From Pseudomonas viridiflava (lineage in GTDB: Bacteria > Pseudomonadota > Gammaproteobacteria > Pseudomonadales > Pseudomonadaceae), in contig NZ_UUPU01000033.1 in NCBI RefSeq assembly GCF_900591205.1, forward strand, positions 40,156-104,155: a DNA stretch of 64,000 bases. Reading direction: 5' to 3'. Below, piece by piece: positions 26,168 to 34,028 of the stretch. A program made the position numbers and the translations under genes. The first letter of the stretch is position 1. Each line of letters begins with the position of its first letter. The notes beneath the pieces were generated by a model that was given only the letters and a program-made list of their open reading frames with translations, did no database searches and was not told the DNA's origin.

Positions 26168-27991
26168 CTATTCGCTGTGCAGGTTTGCATAAATCAACTC
26201 AGCGAGTTTTTTACTGATACCGGGTGCTTTGGCTATTTCGTCAATGCTGGCACGGGATAGCTCCTGCAAGCCACCAAAATGTTTAAGCAGGTCACGACGA
26301 CGGGTCGGGCCAACCCCTGCTACCCCTTCCAGGGTTGAGGTTCGCCGGGTTTTGCCACGCCGGGCGCGGTGGCCGGTAATGGCAAAACGGTGAGCCTCGT
26401 CGCGAATCTGTTGAATCAGGTGCAGCGCGGGTGAGTCGCCCTTCAAAGTGAACTCATGGGCGGCGTCATTCAAGTACAACGTCTCGAAACCGGCCTTGCG
26501 CGTGGCGCCCTTGGCCACGCCGAGCAGGATCAGGTCGGGCACGGCCAGTTCGTTGAGCACGTCACGGGCCATGGACAACTGGCCCTTGCCACCGTCCACC
26601 AGCAGGATATCCGGGAGCTTGCCCTCCCCGTCCTTCAACTTGCTGAAGCGCCGCGTAAGCGCCTGGTGCATGGCGGCGTAGTCATCGCCGGCAGTGACAC
26701 CTTCAATGTTATAGCGTCGGTAATCGGCTTTGATCGGCCCTTCCGGCCCGAACACCACGCAGGAAGCCACCGTGGCCTCGCCGCTGGAGTGGCTGATGTC
26801 ATAGCACTCCAGGCGCTGTGGCGGTTCATCCAGGTTGAGGACTTCGGCCAGCGCGTCGAAGCGTGCAGCAACGTGCTGTCGATTGGCCAGGCGTGCGCCC
26901 AGGGCCTGCTCGGCATTGGTCACGGCCAGTTGCTGCCAGCGGGCGCGGGTGCCACGCACGCGGTGGCTGATGTCCAGCTCGCGGCCGCGCAACTCGTGGA
27001 TCGCTTCGATCAACGTGGGGAAGTCTTCATGCACAACGTTGACGATCAGTTCAGACGGCAAATCGCGCTCAGGGCTGCTGACGTAATACTGGCCCAGGAA
27101 AGCCGCCATGACCTCGGCCACTTCCTCGTCGATACCGGTCTGCGGGAAGAAATTCTTGCTGCCCAACACGCGCCCGCCGCGCACGCTGATCAGGTGCACA
27201 CAGGCGCCACCGGGGTTGACGAAAGCCGCGATCACGTCCACGTCCCCGGTGCCGCCTTCCATACTTTGCTGGTCCTGGACGCGGCGCAGCAGGGAGACCT
27301 GGTCACGCAGTTCGGCGGCCCGCTCGAAATCCAGGGTGCTGGCCGCCTGCTCCATGGCACCGGAGAGTTCATCGGTGAGTGCATTACTGCGACCTTCGAG
27401 GAACATCACCGAATGGCGCACATCCTCGGCGTATTCCGCCGGCTCCACCAAACCCACGCAGGGCGCCTTGCAGCGCTTGATCTGGTATTGCAGGCAGGGC
27501 CGTGTGCGGTTCTTGTAGAAGCTGTCTTCGCACTGGCGCACAAAAAAGGTCTTTTGCAGCAGGCTTAAACTTTCGCGGATCGCTCCAGCGCTGGGATAGG
27601 GACCGAAATACTTGCCCTTGGCCTTCTTGGCGCCACGATGAATGCTCAAGCGTGGGAAGTTGCCGTCAGACAAAAACACATACGGGTAGGATTTATCATC
27701 GCGCAGCAGGATGTTGTAGGGCGGCCGCCATTCCTTGATCAGCGTCTGCTCAAGCAACAGCGCCTCGGTTTCATTGGCGGTGATGGTGGTTTCGACCTGG
27801 GCGATACGCGCCACCAGCGCAGCGGTTTTGGGTGCCAGGCCGGTCTTGCGAAAGTAGCTCGCCAGGCGGTTTTTCAGGTTCTTGGCTTTGCCGACATACA
27901 GCAGGCGCGCCTCGCTGTCGAACATGCGGTACACGCCGGGGCGGCCACTGCAGGTCGAGAGGAAGGCACTTGGATCAAACGGTGTGGTCAT
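26168..27991 (-). CDS. uvrC: Excinuclease ABC subunit C
   Basis: A 607-residue nucleotide excision repair endonuclease that makes both incisions around a UvrAB-marked lesion. The N-terminal GIY-YIG nuclease reads [26 protein letters not shown] Cys-rich stretch ([15 protein letters not shown]) follows, then a UVR motif near residue 205. The C-terminal RNase H-like nuclease begins [20 protein letters not shown], and tandem helix-hairpin-helices ([21 protein letters not shown]) end the protein. It starts 1 bp after the gacA stop, the classic gacA-uvrC operon. Confidence 0.97.
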   Translation of the reverse strand: MTTPFDPSAFLSTCSGRPGVYRMFDSEARLLYVGKAKNLKNRLASYFRKTGLAPKTAALVARIAQVETTITANETEALLLEQTLIKEWRPPYNILLRDDKSYPYVFLSDGNFPRLSIHRGAKKAKGKYFGPYPSAGAIRESLSLLQKTFFVRQCEDSFYKNRTRPCLQYQIKRCKAPCVGLVEPAEYAEDVRHSVMFLEGRSNALTDELSGAMEQAASTLDFERAAELRDQVSLLRRVQDQQSMEGGTGDVDVIAAFVNPGGACVHLISVRGGRVLGSKNFFPQTGIDEEVAEVMAAFLGQYYVSSPERDLPSELIVNVVHEDFPTLIEAIHELRGRELDISHRVRGTRARWQQLAVTNAEQALGARLANRQHVAARFDALAEVLNLDEPPQRLECYDISHSSGEATVASCVVFGPEGPIKADYRRYNIEGVTAGDDYAAMHQALTRRFSKLKDGEGKLPDILLVDGGKGQLSMARDVLNELAVPDLILLGVAKGATRKAGFETLYLNDAAHEFTLKGDSPALHLIQQIRDEAHRFAITGHRARRGKTRRTSTLEGVAGVGPTRRRDLLKHFGGLQELSRASIDEIAKAPGISKKLAELIYANLHSE

Positions 27992-27992
27992 G

Positions 27993-28634
27993 TCAGGCGC
28001 TGGCGTCCACCATGCCGTGACGCACCGCGAGCAGGGTCAATTCAACATCACTGCTGATGGCGAGCTTCTCGAAGATGCGATAGCGGTAGGTGTTGACGGT
28101 CTTGGGCGACAGGCACAGCTTGTCAGAGATCGCCTGCACCTTCTGGCAACCGACAATCATCAAGGCGATCTGGATTTCCCGCTCCGACAGCGCATCAAAA
28201 GGCGAGTCGCTGGTGGGCTGGAAAGATTTGATAGCCAACTGCTGGGCAATCTGCGGGCTGATATAACGCTGGCCGGCAAATACCAGGCGAATGGCCTGGA
28301 CCATCTCGGCCAAACCTGCACCTTTGGTCAGATAACCCGCCGCGCCTGCTTGCAGCAGGCGCGTAGGAAACGGGTCTTCCTCGCACACAGTCACCACCAC
28401 GACTTTGATATCCGGATGGCTGCGCAACAATTTGGTCGTTGCACCAAGACCGCCGATCCCAGGCATCTTGACGTCCATCAACACCACATCGGGCTTCAAT
28501 TCCCGGGCCTTGATCAGGGACTCCTCCCCCGATTCGGCCTGGCCGACTACTTGCAGGCCATCGATGTCAGCCAGCATTCGTGTAATGCCTGTACGAACGA
28601 GATCATGGTCATCGACTACTAGCACCCTAATCAA
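27993..28634 (-). CDS. gacA: Response regulator GacA
   Basis: A 213-residue LuxR-type response regulator, the partner of the GacS sensor, that switches on small RNAs of the Rsm pathway and hence secondary metabolism and biocontrol traits. The phospho-acceptor is D54 ([10 protein letters not shown]); the C-terminal HTH reads [43 protein letters not shown]. The start is a TTG (28632-28634), the known start in fluorescent Pseudomonas, preceded by GAGGTG. No ATG gives the correct N terminus [13 protein letters not shown]. uvrC follows after 1 bp. Confidence 0.96.
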   Translation of the reverse strand: MIRVLVVDDHDLVRTGITRMLADIDGLQVVGQAESGEESLIKARELKPDVVLMDVKMPGIGGLGATTKLLRSHPDIKVVVVTVCEEDPFPTRLLQAGAAGYLTKGAGLAEMVQAIRLVFAGQRYISPQIAQQLAIKSFQPTSDSPFDALSEREIQIALMIVGCQKVQAISDKLCLSPKTVNTYRYRIFEKLAISSDVELTLLAVRHGMVDASA

Positions 28635-28800
28635 GCAGACACCTCGCGATATGGTCTTATAGGTTGCTGAACACCTTAGCAAAAAACCAAGGCGCAGACC
28701 TAGTTGCAAGTGTCATATATATAGAGTTTCAACGCGCTGCGCCTGCCCGCCGGGTGGCGAACTGTGCTGTTTCCTGGTTAAAAGATCAGGAATCGTGGGG

Positions 28801-29151
28801 CTACAGCTTCGGTTTTCCATTCTGCGTTGACGAATGCTCGGCCAAGGTGGTGGTCAGGCGGCGGATTGCATCCTGATCCTCTTTGAACATCGCCCGGTAA
28901 TTTCCCAGCACTTTTTCTTCGATCTGACTCAGGTTTTCCAGTTGAATCGGCGTGGGGCTACCGGTCAACACATACAGGATATCCACGCCTTTTTCGGCGA
29001 CTCGGGACAGATAGTCAGCCTTGGGTGCACGCCCACCATTTTCATACTTGCCTTGCGCGTTGGCTTCGACGCCTCCGATTTCACCAAATACTTTTTGCGA
29101 CAAACCAAGCCGCTCTCTTTCTTGCCTTAAACGCGAACCGATTCCACTCAT
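28801..29151 (-). CDS. XRE-family phage-like repressor
   Basis: A 116-residue regulator with an N-terminal HTH_3 domain (SRLRQERERLGLSQKVFGEIGGVEANAQGKYENGGRAPKADYLSRV) and a short C-terminal tail without an obvious peptidase or effector domain. The Met at 29151 begins MSGIGSRLRQER; upstream in-frame sequence is not repressor-like. It is divergent from a 79-residue DNA-binding protein with a dyad between them, a CI/Cro-like layout often found in prophages. No phage genes are near, so it may be a domesticated remnant. Confidence 0.85.
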   Translation of the reverse strand: MSGIGSRLRQERERLGLSQKVFGEIGGVEANAQGKYENGGRAPKADYLSRVAEKGVDILYVLTGSPTPIQLENLSQIEEKVLGNYRAMFKEDQDAIRRLTTTLAEHSSTQNGKPKL

Positions 29152-29173
29152 TTGGATGTATGATCCTATCTGG

Positions 29174-29187
29174 CACACCCCTAGAGG
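29174..29187. promoter_or_regulatory. Operator-like dyad between the divergent repressor genes
   Basis: CACCCCTAGAGGTG is symmetric at 12 of 14 positions around CTAG. It lies in the 81-bp gap between the XRE gene (start 29151) and the small DNA-binding protein gene (start 29233), where a CI/Cro-like switch would bind. Confidence 0.45.
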
Positions 29188-29232
29188 TGACACACTCATC
29201 TCGTTTTACACAAACTTGAACGGTTTTGAACT

Positions 29233-29472
29233 ATGCCCGGTATCCGCACTGCTGCACAAGCCAAGGCTTGGTTGGAACATCAAGGAAAATCAGTTCAAGC
29301 GTTCGCGCGCGAGCACGGTGTTGATCCGGCAACCACGTATCAAGTGCTCGCTGGGCGTAAAAAGGGACGGCGGGGAGAAGCCCATAAGGTGGCGGTCCTG
29401 TTGGGCATGAAAGATGGGATTATCCTGGACGAAATTGAGATCCAGCATAGCGATAGAGAAGTCGTTTCCTGA
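29233..29472 (+). CDS. Small Cro-like DNA-binding protein
   Basis: A 79-residue protein with a helix-turn-helix-like core (VQAFAREHGVDPATTYQVLAGRKKGRRGEAHKVAVLLGM). It matches small phage-associated DNA-binding proteins in overall pattern, and its position opposite an XRE repressor suggests a Cro-like role. No metabolic or structural phage gene follows. Function beyond DNA binding is not recognisable. Confidence 0.75.
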   Translation: MPGIRTAAQAKAWLEHQGKSVQAFAREHGVDPATTYQVLAGRKKGRRGEAHKVAVLLGMKDGIILDEIEIQHSDREVVS

Positions 29473-29507
29473 GGGCAGTATGCGCCTATTCACCGAGCGT
29501 GCCTGTT

Positions 29508-29954
29508 TTACTCCGATGATGCTCCAAGGCACTCACGCTCCATGCGCCAGAAGCAATCCTCTTCCCCGACGATGCTCAGCCCCTGACGCTGATACAGCCT
29601 TCTTGCCGGATTGGTCTTGAACACCGTCAAGCGCAGAAGACCACGGCCCTGAAGGCTTGCCTTGAGCGCCATCTGCTCCAGCACCCAACTGCCCGCCCCT
29701 TGCTTGCGAAAGTTTTCGAGCATGTGCAGCTCGCGAATATAGAGGGCCTTGCTGTCGCGACTCAGGCTGATAAACCCCATCACCGCGTCGTCGTTACAGA
29801 TCAGCCAGTTCTCACGCCCCGCCCAGGCCACGTCAAAGCCGTCGTCGGACCACAGCAAACCGTATTGCAGGTAGTAGCGGCCCATGGCCTGATGGGTCAG
29901 TGTTCGCGCAAAGGGCAGGTCCTGACTCGTTGCTGCGCGCAGGTTAAACGTCAT
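29508..29954 (-). CDS. GNAT-family N-acetyltransferase
   Basis: A 148-residue acetyltransferase. The acetyl-CoA motif A is present as LYIRELHMLENFRKQGAGSWVLEQM, with the Q/R-x-x-G-x-G/A loop, followed by the C-terminal VFKTNPARRLYQRQGLSIVGEE. The substrate is unknown. The start (MTFNLRAATSQDLPFARTL) touches the stop of the upstream amidase gene, so the two are probably co-transcribed. Confidence 0.85.
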   Translation of the reverse strand: MTFNLRAATSQDLPFARTLTHQAMGRYYLQYGLLWSDDGFDVAWAGRENWLICNDDAVMGFISLSRDSKALYIRELHMLENFRKQGAGSWVLEQMALKASLQGRGLLRLTVFKTNPARRLYQRQGLSIVGEEDCFWRMERECLGASSE

Positions 29955-30704
29955 TTAAAGCGTTACCACTCGGCCAGCCCAGCGCCCGCCATCGCGGCGG
30001 CCGATCACCAAGGCGTCGCCAACACCCGGTGCGGCGGCAATCAAATCGCCCTCGGCGCTCCAGATGGCACTGCGTCCGGCACAAGTCCAGCCACCCGATG
30101 GGCCACCATGGTTGGCCATGAGCACCAGCATTCGATGTTCGGCGGCGTAGCCCTGAAGCAGTGCGCTGTCGGTGGCGTAACCACCGTCGCTGATCAGCAC
30201 ACCGGCGGCGTACACATTGGCGCCAGCCTGCGCCGCTTGGCGCGGGTGACTGGCGTGGGAAAAGTCCGCGCATACCGCCAGCGCGATCCGATCATCCCCC
30301 CATTCGAGCGCTGCGCCGCCCTGCCCTGCTGTAAACGCCAGCTCTTCGCCGGGGTGCAGATGCTGCTTGGTATACACGGAAAGGGAGCCGTCCGCCCCCA
30401 GCACCAGCGCGCCGATCAATACACCGCCTTGCGGCGTCAGCCTGATCGGCATGCCCACCACCGCCGTCAACCGCAGTTCCCGTGCCATTTCACGCAATGG
30501 CGCCAACACTGCATCTTGCGGCGTTATCGCCAACTCCGCTGCCAGGGACGGCTCATACCCAGTCAACGACAACTCCGGAAACACCAGCAATTGCACGCCC
30601 TGCTCCGCCGCCGCGTGCATGAATGCCAGGTGCCGCCGGAGATTGGCCGGCACATCGCCCGCGATGGAAAGGGTTTGAGCAGCAGCAAGCGTCAGGGCAG
30701 TCAT
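29955..30704 (-). CDS. Carbon-nitrogen hydrolase (nitrilase superfamily)
   Basis: A 249-residue cytoplasmic amidase-type enzyme. The catalytic triad is readable: E44 (VFPELSLTGYE), K113 (YTKQHLHPGEE) and C145 (LAVCADFSH). The substrate is not determined; family members hydrolyse amides, nitriles or N-carbamoyl compounds. The gene precedes the GNAT gene without a gap. Its upstream side faces the DAHP synthase leader region transcribed in the other direction. Confidence 0.88.
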   Translation of the reverse strand: MTALTLAAAQTLSIAGDVPANLRRHLAFMHAAAEQGVQLLVFPELSLTGYEPSLAAELAITPQDAVLAPLREMARELRLTAVVGMPIRLTPQGGVLIGALVLGADGSLSVYTKQHLHPGEELAFTAGQGGAALEWGDDRIALAVCADFSHASHPRQAAQAGANVYAAGVLISDGGYATDSALLQGYAAEHRMLVLMANHGGPSGGWTCAGRSAIWSAEGDLIAAAPGVGDALVIGRRDGGRWAGRVVTL

Positions 30705-30795
30705 GGTCGCGTCCAGGCAATCATTATCAAAGTGTGACCAGCATATCGGCAGTTACCTCATAGCCGTAAGTCCCTAACGCGATAGAAATTACTGA

Positions 30796-30825
30796 TTGAA
30801 TCCAGCCGTACGCCTCGGGTAAGCT
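30796..30825 (+). promoter_or_regulatory. Possible promoter of the DAHP synthase leader transcript
   Basis: TTGAAT (30796-30801), an 18-bp spacer and TAAGCT (30820-30825). It would start transcription about 18 nt before the leader peptide ATG at 30850. The match is moderate. Confidence 0.4.
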
Positions 30826-30849
30826 CCACCCATCATTTGGAGACATACC

Positions 30850-30984
30850 ATGTTGCAACTCACCCTCACCCAGGTTTGCCCTGCTGCCAGCGCCTCGCGC
30901 TCGGTATCGGCTACCCGCGTGAACGGTTCGAGCGCACTGGTCAGCTTTTATTTTGGGTATTGGTTTAGCCACTGGCGCGCCTGA
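30850..30984 (+). CDS. Aromatic-rich leader peptide ahead of DAHP synthase
   Basis: A 44-residue ORF with a GGAG ribosome site 8 bp upstream of the ATG. The first 30 residues are ordinary (MLQLTLTQVCPAASASR...). The last 13 are SFYFGYWFSHWRA, with seven aromatic residues (three Phe, two Tyr, two Trp). A strong intrinsic terminator follows 52 bp after the stop, and a DAHP synthase gene lies further on. The layout is that of a ribosome-mediated attenuator in which stalling on charged-tRNA shortage prevents termination. It does not look like a structural protein. Confidence 0.72.
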   Translation: MLQLTLTQVCPAASASRSVSATRVNGSSALVSFYFGYWFSHWRA

Positions 30985-31036
30985 TACCAGAAATCGGCGC
31001 CCACTACTCAAGGGGTCGCCTACCAGAGAAATCTAA

Positions 31037-31073
31037 CCCCCGGTCGGCTCCCCGACCGGGGGTTTTGTTTTTT
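31037..31073 (+). terminator. Intrinsic terminator, probable attenuator
   Basis: A perfect 11-bp stem, CCCCCGGTCGG/CCGACCGGGGG, with loop CTCC, followed by TTTTGTTTTTT. It lies between the aromatic leader peptide and the DAHP synthase. GGGGT at 31012-31016 could compete for the ACCCC at the foot of the stem, as an antiterminator would. Confidence 0.85.
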
Positions 31074-31123
31074 CAGCCCTTAATAATTTTGCTTCACACC
31101 GAACACTAAAAGGACTCACCGAC

Positions 31124-31276
31124 ATGAACTACGCCACCTATTACCGTTACGACACTTGCACTGCATGGCGATTTAGCAAGCTCCGCTCGGGACAGCCTGC
31201 CGCCTCCGATCGGTCACCTATTGGTGGCAAGCCAACACACGTAGCCAATCCGGCCAATTGTCGAACACCCCAGTAG
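31124..31276 (+). CDS. Second small ORF, Tyr-rich start, ahead of DAHP synthase
   Basis: A 50-codon ORF with an AAAGGA ribosome site. It begins MNYATYYRYDTCTAWRF: four Tyr in the first eight residues, then Trp and Phe. The later part (SKLRSGQPAAS...) has no known domain. It lies after the terminator and 48 bp before the DAHP synthase ATG. It could be a second regulatory peptide, sensing tyrosine, or coincidence. No clear terminator follows it, so any control would be by Rho or by translation of the next gene. Confidence 0.5.
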   Translation: MNYATYYRYDTCTAWRFSKLRSGQPAASDRSPIGGKPTHVANPANCRTPQ

Positions 31277-31324
31277 GGCATAGCGCGCGGGAACAGCCCG
31301 CCGCTTGCCCAGGAAGCCTTGAAT

Positions 31325-32404
31325 ATGAACTCTGCCACCGCCGCCCTGCCCGTCTGCGCCCTGACCAGCGCCAATGAAGCCCTGACCCAGCGCCTGCCCA
31401 GCTCCCTTGAGCTCAAGCATCAACTGCCTCTCAGCCCGTTCCTCAATGAACAGGTGCATGCCCATCGCCAAGCCGTGCGCGCCATCCTCAACGGTGAAGA
31501 TTCCCGTTTGCTGGTGATTGTCGGCCCATGCTCGATCCACGACCCGGAATCGGCCATGGAATACGCACGTAACCTGAAGAAGCTCGCGCTGGAAGTCAGC
31601 GACCAGATGCTGCTGGTGATCCGCGCCTACGTCGAAAAACCGCGCACCACCATCGGCTGGAAGGGCCTGGCCTACGACCCGCACCTCGATGGCAGCGATG
31701 ACATGGCCGCCGGCCTCACGCTGTCACGCGAACTGATGCGCGAAATGCTGCGCCTGGGCCTGCCCGTCGCCACCGAACTGCTGCAACCCATGGCCGCCGG
31801 TTACTTCGACGACCTGCTCAGTTGGGTCGCGATTGGCGCACGTACCACCGAATCGCAGATCCACCGCGAAATGGCCAGTGGCCTGGGCATGCCCGTGGGT
31901 TTCAAGAACGGCACCGATGGCGGCGTCGCGATTGCCTGTGATGCGATGCGCTCGGCGTCCCATCCGCACCGCCACTTCGGCGTCGACAGCCAGGGCCATC
32001 CGGCGATTATCCAGACCCCGGGCAACCCCGACACGCACCTGGTGCTGCGCGGCGGTCACCGCGGGCCGAACTACGATGCGCAGAGCGTGGCGCAGGTGAA
32101 GCACGACTTGGCCAAGTCCAAGGTGGCGGCACGGGTCATGGTCGACTGCAGCCACGCCAACAGTGGCAAGGACCCGCTGCGTCAACCGGCGGTGTTCAAC
32201 GAGGTGCTGGAGCAGCGCTTGCACGGCGACATGTCACTGATCGGCATGATGCTGGAAAGTCATCTGTTTGCAGGCTGCCAGCCCTTGAGCCCTTCAATGA
32301 AATACGGCGTGTCGGTGACTGACGGCTGCCTCGGCTGGGACGGCACCGAGCAGCTGTTGCGCAGCGCCGCCGAGCGGTTGCGCGAGCAACACAAAAACAA
32401 CTGA
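31325..32404 (+). CDS. 3-Deoxy-7-phosphoheptulonate (DAHP) synthase, class I
   Basis: A 359-residue enzyme condensing phosphoenolpyruvate and erythrose 4-phosphate, the first step of the shikimate pathway. Class I hallmarks include LLVIVGPCSIHDPESAMEYA, IRAYVEKPRTTIGWKGLAYDP, GARTTESQIHREMASG, FKNGTDG, LRGGHRGPNY and VMVDCSHANSGKDP, which carry metal and substrate ligands. The ATG at 31325 follows AGGAAGCC; a TTG two codons earlier is less likely. Feedback specificity is not assignable with confidence. The Tyr- and aromatic-rich leaders upstream favour aromatic amino acid control. Confidence 0.94.
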   Translation: MNSATAALPVCALTSANEALTQRLPSSLELKHQLPLSPFLNEQVHAHRQAVRAILNGEDSRLLVIVGPCSIHDPESAMEYARNLKKLALEVSDQMLLVIRAYVEKPRTTIGWKGLAYDPHLDGSDDMAAGLTLSRELMREMLRLGLPVATELLQPMAAGYFDDLLSWVAIGARTTESQIHREMASGLGMPVGFKNGTDGGVAIACDAMRSASHPHRHFGVDSQGHPAIIQTPGNPDTHLVLRGGHRGPNYDAQSVAQVKHDLAKSKVAARVMVDCSHANSGKDPLRQPAVFNEVLEQRLHGDMSLIGMMLESHLFAGCQPLSPSMKYGVSVTDGCLGWDGTEQLLRSAAERLREQHKNN

Positions 32405-32420
32405 CGGATGACGTTCAAAA

Positions 32421-32510
32421 TGTGCGAGCTGGCTTGCCTGCGACAGCGGTGGGTCAGCCAGCACATTGCTTGCTGATGTACCGCTATCGCGGGCAAGCCC
32501 GGCTCCTACA
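32421..32510. repeat. REP doublet (GCGAGCTGGCTTGCC type)
   Basis: Two inverted REP arms, GTGCGAGCTGGCTTGCC at the left and GGCAAGCCCGGCTCCTACA at the right, lie after the DAHP synthase gene. They are flanked by GCGACAGC/GCTATCGC, the usual extension of this fluorescent Pseudomonas family. No other gene lies in the 253-bp gap. Confidence 0.75.
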
Positions 32511-32657
32511 TTGATTTTCACTGGGTTGAGAGAGGGGATACAGCGCGCCGCCACTCATGATTTTTGGTAAAGAGTCCTTTTCGGATAAGACGGTTTTTCC
32601 GAAGGGTTCGCGGGCGGATACTCGACGGCACTGTTCATTCCCTTTCAGGAGTTACTG

Positions 32658-33476
32658 ATGTCTATTCCCACGCACAACGTACCCGCCTTCGGCCTCGGCA
32701 CCTTCCGCCTGCAAGGCCAGGTGGTAATTGATTCCGTGAGCAACGGCCTGGAACTGGGCTACCGCGTGATCGACACCGCGCAAATTTATGAGAACGAATC
32801 CGACGTCGGCCGGGCAATCGCCAACAGTGGTGTGCCACGTGATGAACTGTTTATCACCAGCAAGATCTGGATCGCGAACTTCGCCGAAGGTAAGTTGATC
32901 CCCAGCCTCAAAGAGAGCCTGCGCAAGCTCAAGACCGACTACCTGGACCTGACCCTGATCCACTGGCCATCGCCGGAAGACCAGGTGCCCGTCGCCGAGT
33001 TCATGGGCCAGTTGCTCGAAGCCAAACGTTTGGGCCTGACGCGCCGGATCGGTGTTTCCAACTTCACTATCGACCTGATGAAACAGGCCATCGCCGCCGT
33101 CGGCGCCGAGAACATTGCCACCAACCAGGTTGAACTGCACCCCTACCTGCAAAACCGCAAGGTGGTGGATTTCGCCATCGCCAACGGCATCCAGATTACC
33201 TCTTACATGACCCTGGCCTACGGCGAAGTGCTCAAGGACCCGGTGATCCAACAGATCGCCGAGCGCCATCAGGCGACCCCGGCGCAGGTAGCCCTGGCCT
33301 GGGCCATGCAACTGGGTTACGCGGTAATCCCTTCGTCGACCAAACGCGCCAACCTGCAAAGCAACCTCAAGGCCCTGCAACTGACCTTGACCGACGCCGA
33401 CATGGCGCACATTGCCGACCTGGAGCGCGGCCACCGCTTGACCAGCCCTAAAGGCATCGCGCCGCAGTGGGACTAA
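32658..33476 (+). CDS. dkgB: Aldo/keto reductase (DkgB type)
   Basis: A 272-residue (beta/alpha)8 NADPH-dependent reductase resembling 2,5-diketo-D-gluconate reductase B and methylglyoxal reductase. The catalytic tetrad is visible: D and Y in [12 protein letters not shown] in FITSKIW, and H in LIHWPSP. The NADPH-binding end is [17 protein letters not shown]. The start [21 protein letters not shown] follows CAGGAG. The stop overlaps the stop of the convergent receiver gene by 4 bp. The physiological substrate is uncertain. Confidence 0.88.
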   Translation: MSIPTHNVPAFGLGTFRLQGQVVIDSVSNGLELGYRVIDTAQIYENESDVGRAIANSGVPRDELFITSKIWIANFAEGKLIPSLKESLRKLKTDYLDLTLIHWPSPEDQVPVAEFMGQLLEAKRLGLTRRIGVSNFTIDLMKQAIAAVGAENIATNQVELHPYLQNRKVVDFAIANGIQITSYMTLAYGEVLKDPVIQQIAERHQATPAQVALAWAMQLGYAVIPSSTKRANLQSNLKALQLTLTDADMAHIADLERGHRLTSPKGIAPQWD

Positions 33477-33895
33477 ACGCCGGCCACGGGTGTGCGCGAT
33501 AACTCGCGCAGCCACGGCAACACCCGCAGGTTACGGGTGGAGCTGGGTGGGTCGACGATGTCCATGAAGTGTTCGAGGTTGACGTTGTCGGGCATGCCGG
33601 GCAGCCGTACCCGCACGATCGGTGTTGCGCCGACCGGCGCGCCCTGCTCCAGAAGGTCGTAGACCAGCACATGGCGCACCTGGGGCTGGGGCCCGCAGGT
33701 ATCGAGTGCGAGCCCCGCGTTGATGATCAGCACATCAAAGGGTTCAGCCGGAATGGCGGTGAGTATCTGGACCTCTTCGTAAGTTTGCACCGGTACGATC
33801 CGGTGATAGCCCAACTGATTGAGCATTTTTTCGATGTGCAACCGTTGCTGGTGTTGTTCATCGGCAATCAGGATGGTGAGTGCTTTGTTCGGCAT
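33473..33895 (-). CDS. Orphan receiver-like protein lacking the phospho-acceptor Asp
   Basis: A 140-residue protein with a CheY-like start ([37 protein letters not shown]). Where a receiver should have the phosphorylated Asp (strand 3, FDVLIIxA), this one has N59 ([10 protein letters not shown]), so normal phosphorylation is unlikely. Loop residues after it are also non-canonical. It lies 133 bp downstream of the BvgS-like kinase in the same direction. It may be a phosphorylation-independent partner or decoy of that system. Confidence 0.75.
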   Translation of the reverse strand: MPNKALTILIADEQHQQRLHIEKMLNQLGYHRIVPVQTYEEVQILTAIPAEPFDVLIINAGLALDTCGPQPQVRHVLVYDLLEQGAPVGATPIVRVRLPGMPDNVNLEHFMDIVDPPSSTRNLRVLPWLRELSRTPVAGV

Positions 33896-34028
33896 GGCAG
33901 CCCCCCGGGCAGGCAGTGCTCGTCAGTGAGCGTGGCCCATTTTCCAGACATACCCCGTGGACAAAATCAGCGATGTTCCCGCTTCGTGTAGGAGTTATCC
34001 CAAATCCACCGAATGGTCGTCAGCCTGC

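Noticed and set aside
30727..31011. 94-codon open frame on the minus strand
   Set aside because: It is opposite the aromatic leader peptide, lacks a ribosome site and has no family pattern.
32421..32510. CRISPR-like or transposon ends
   Set aside because: The repeats here and at the other REP positions are paired palindromes without spacers or a transposase gene, so they are REP/BIME elements.
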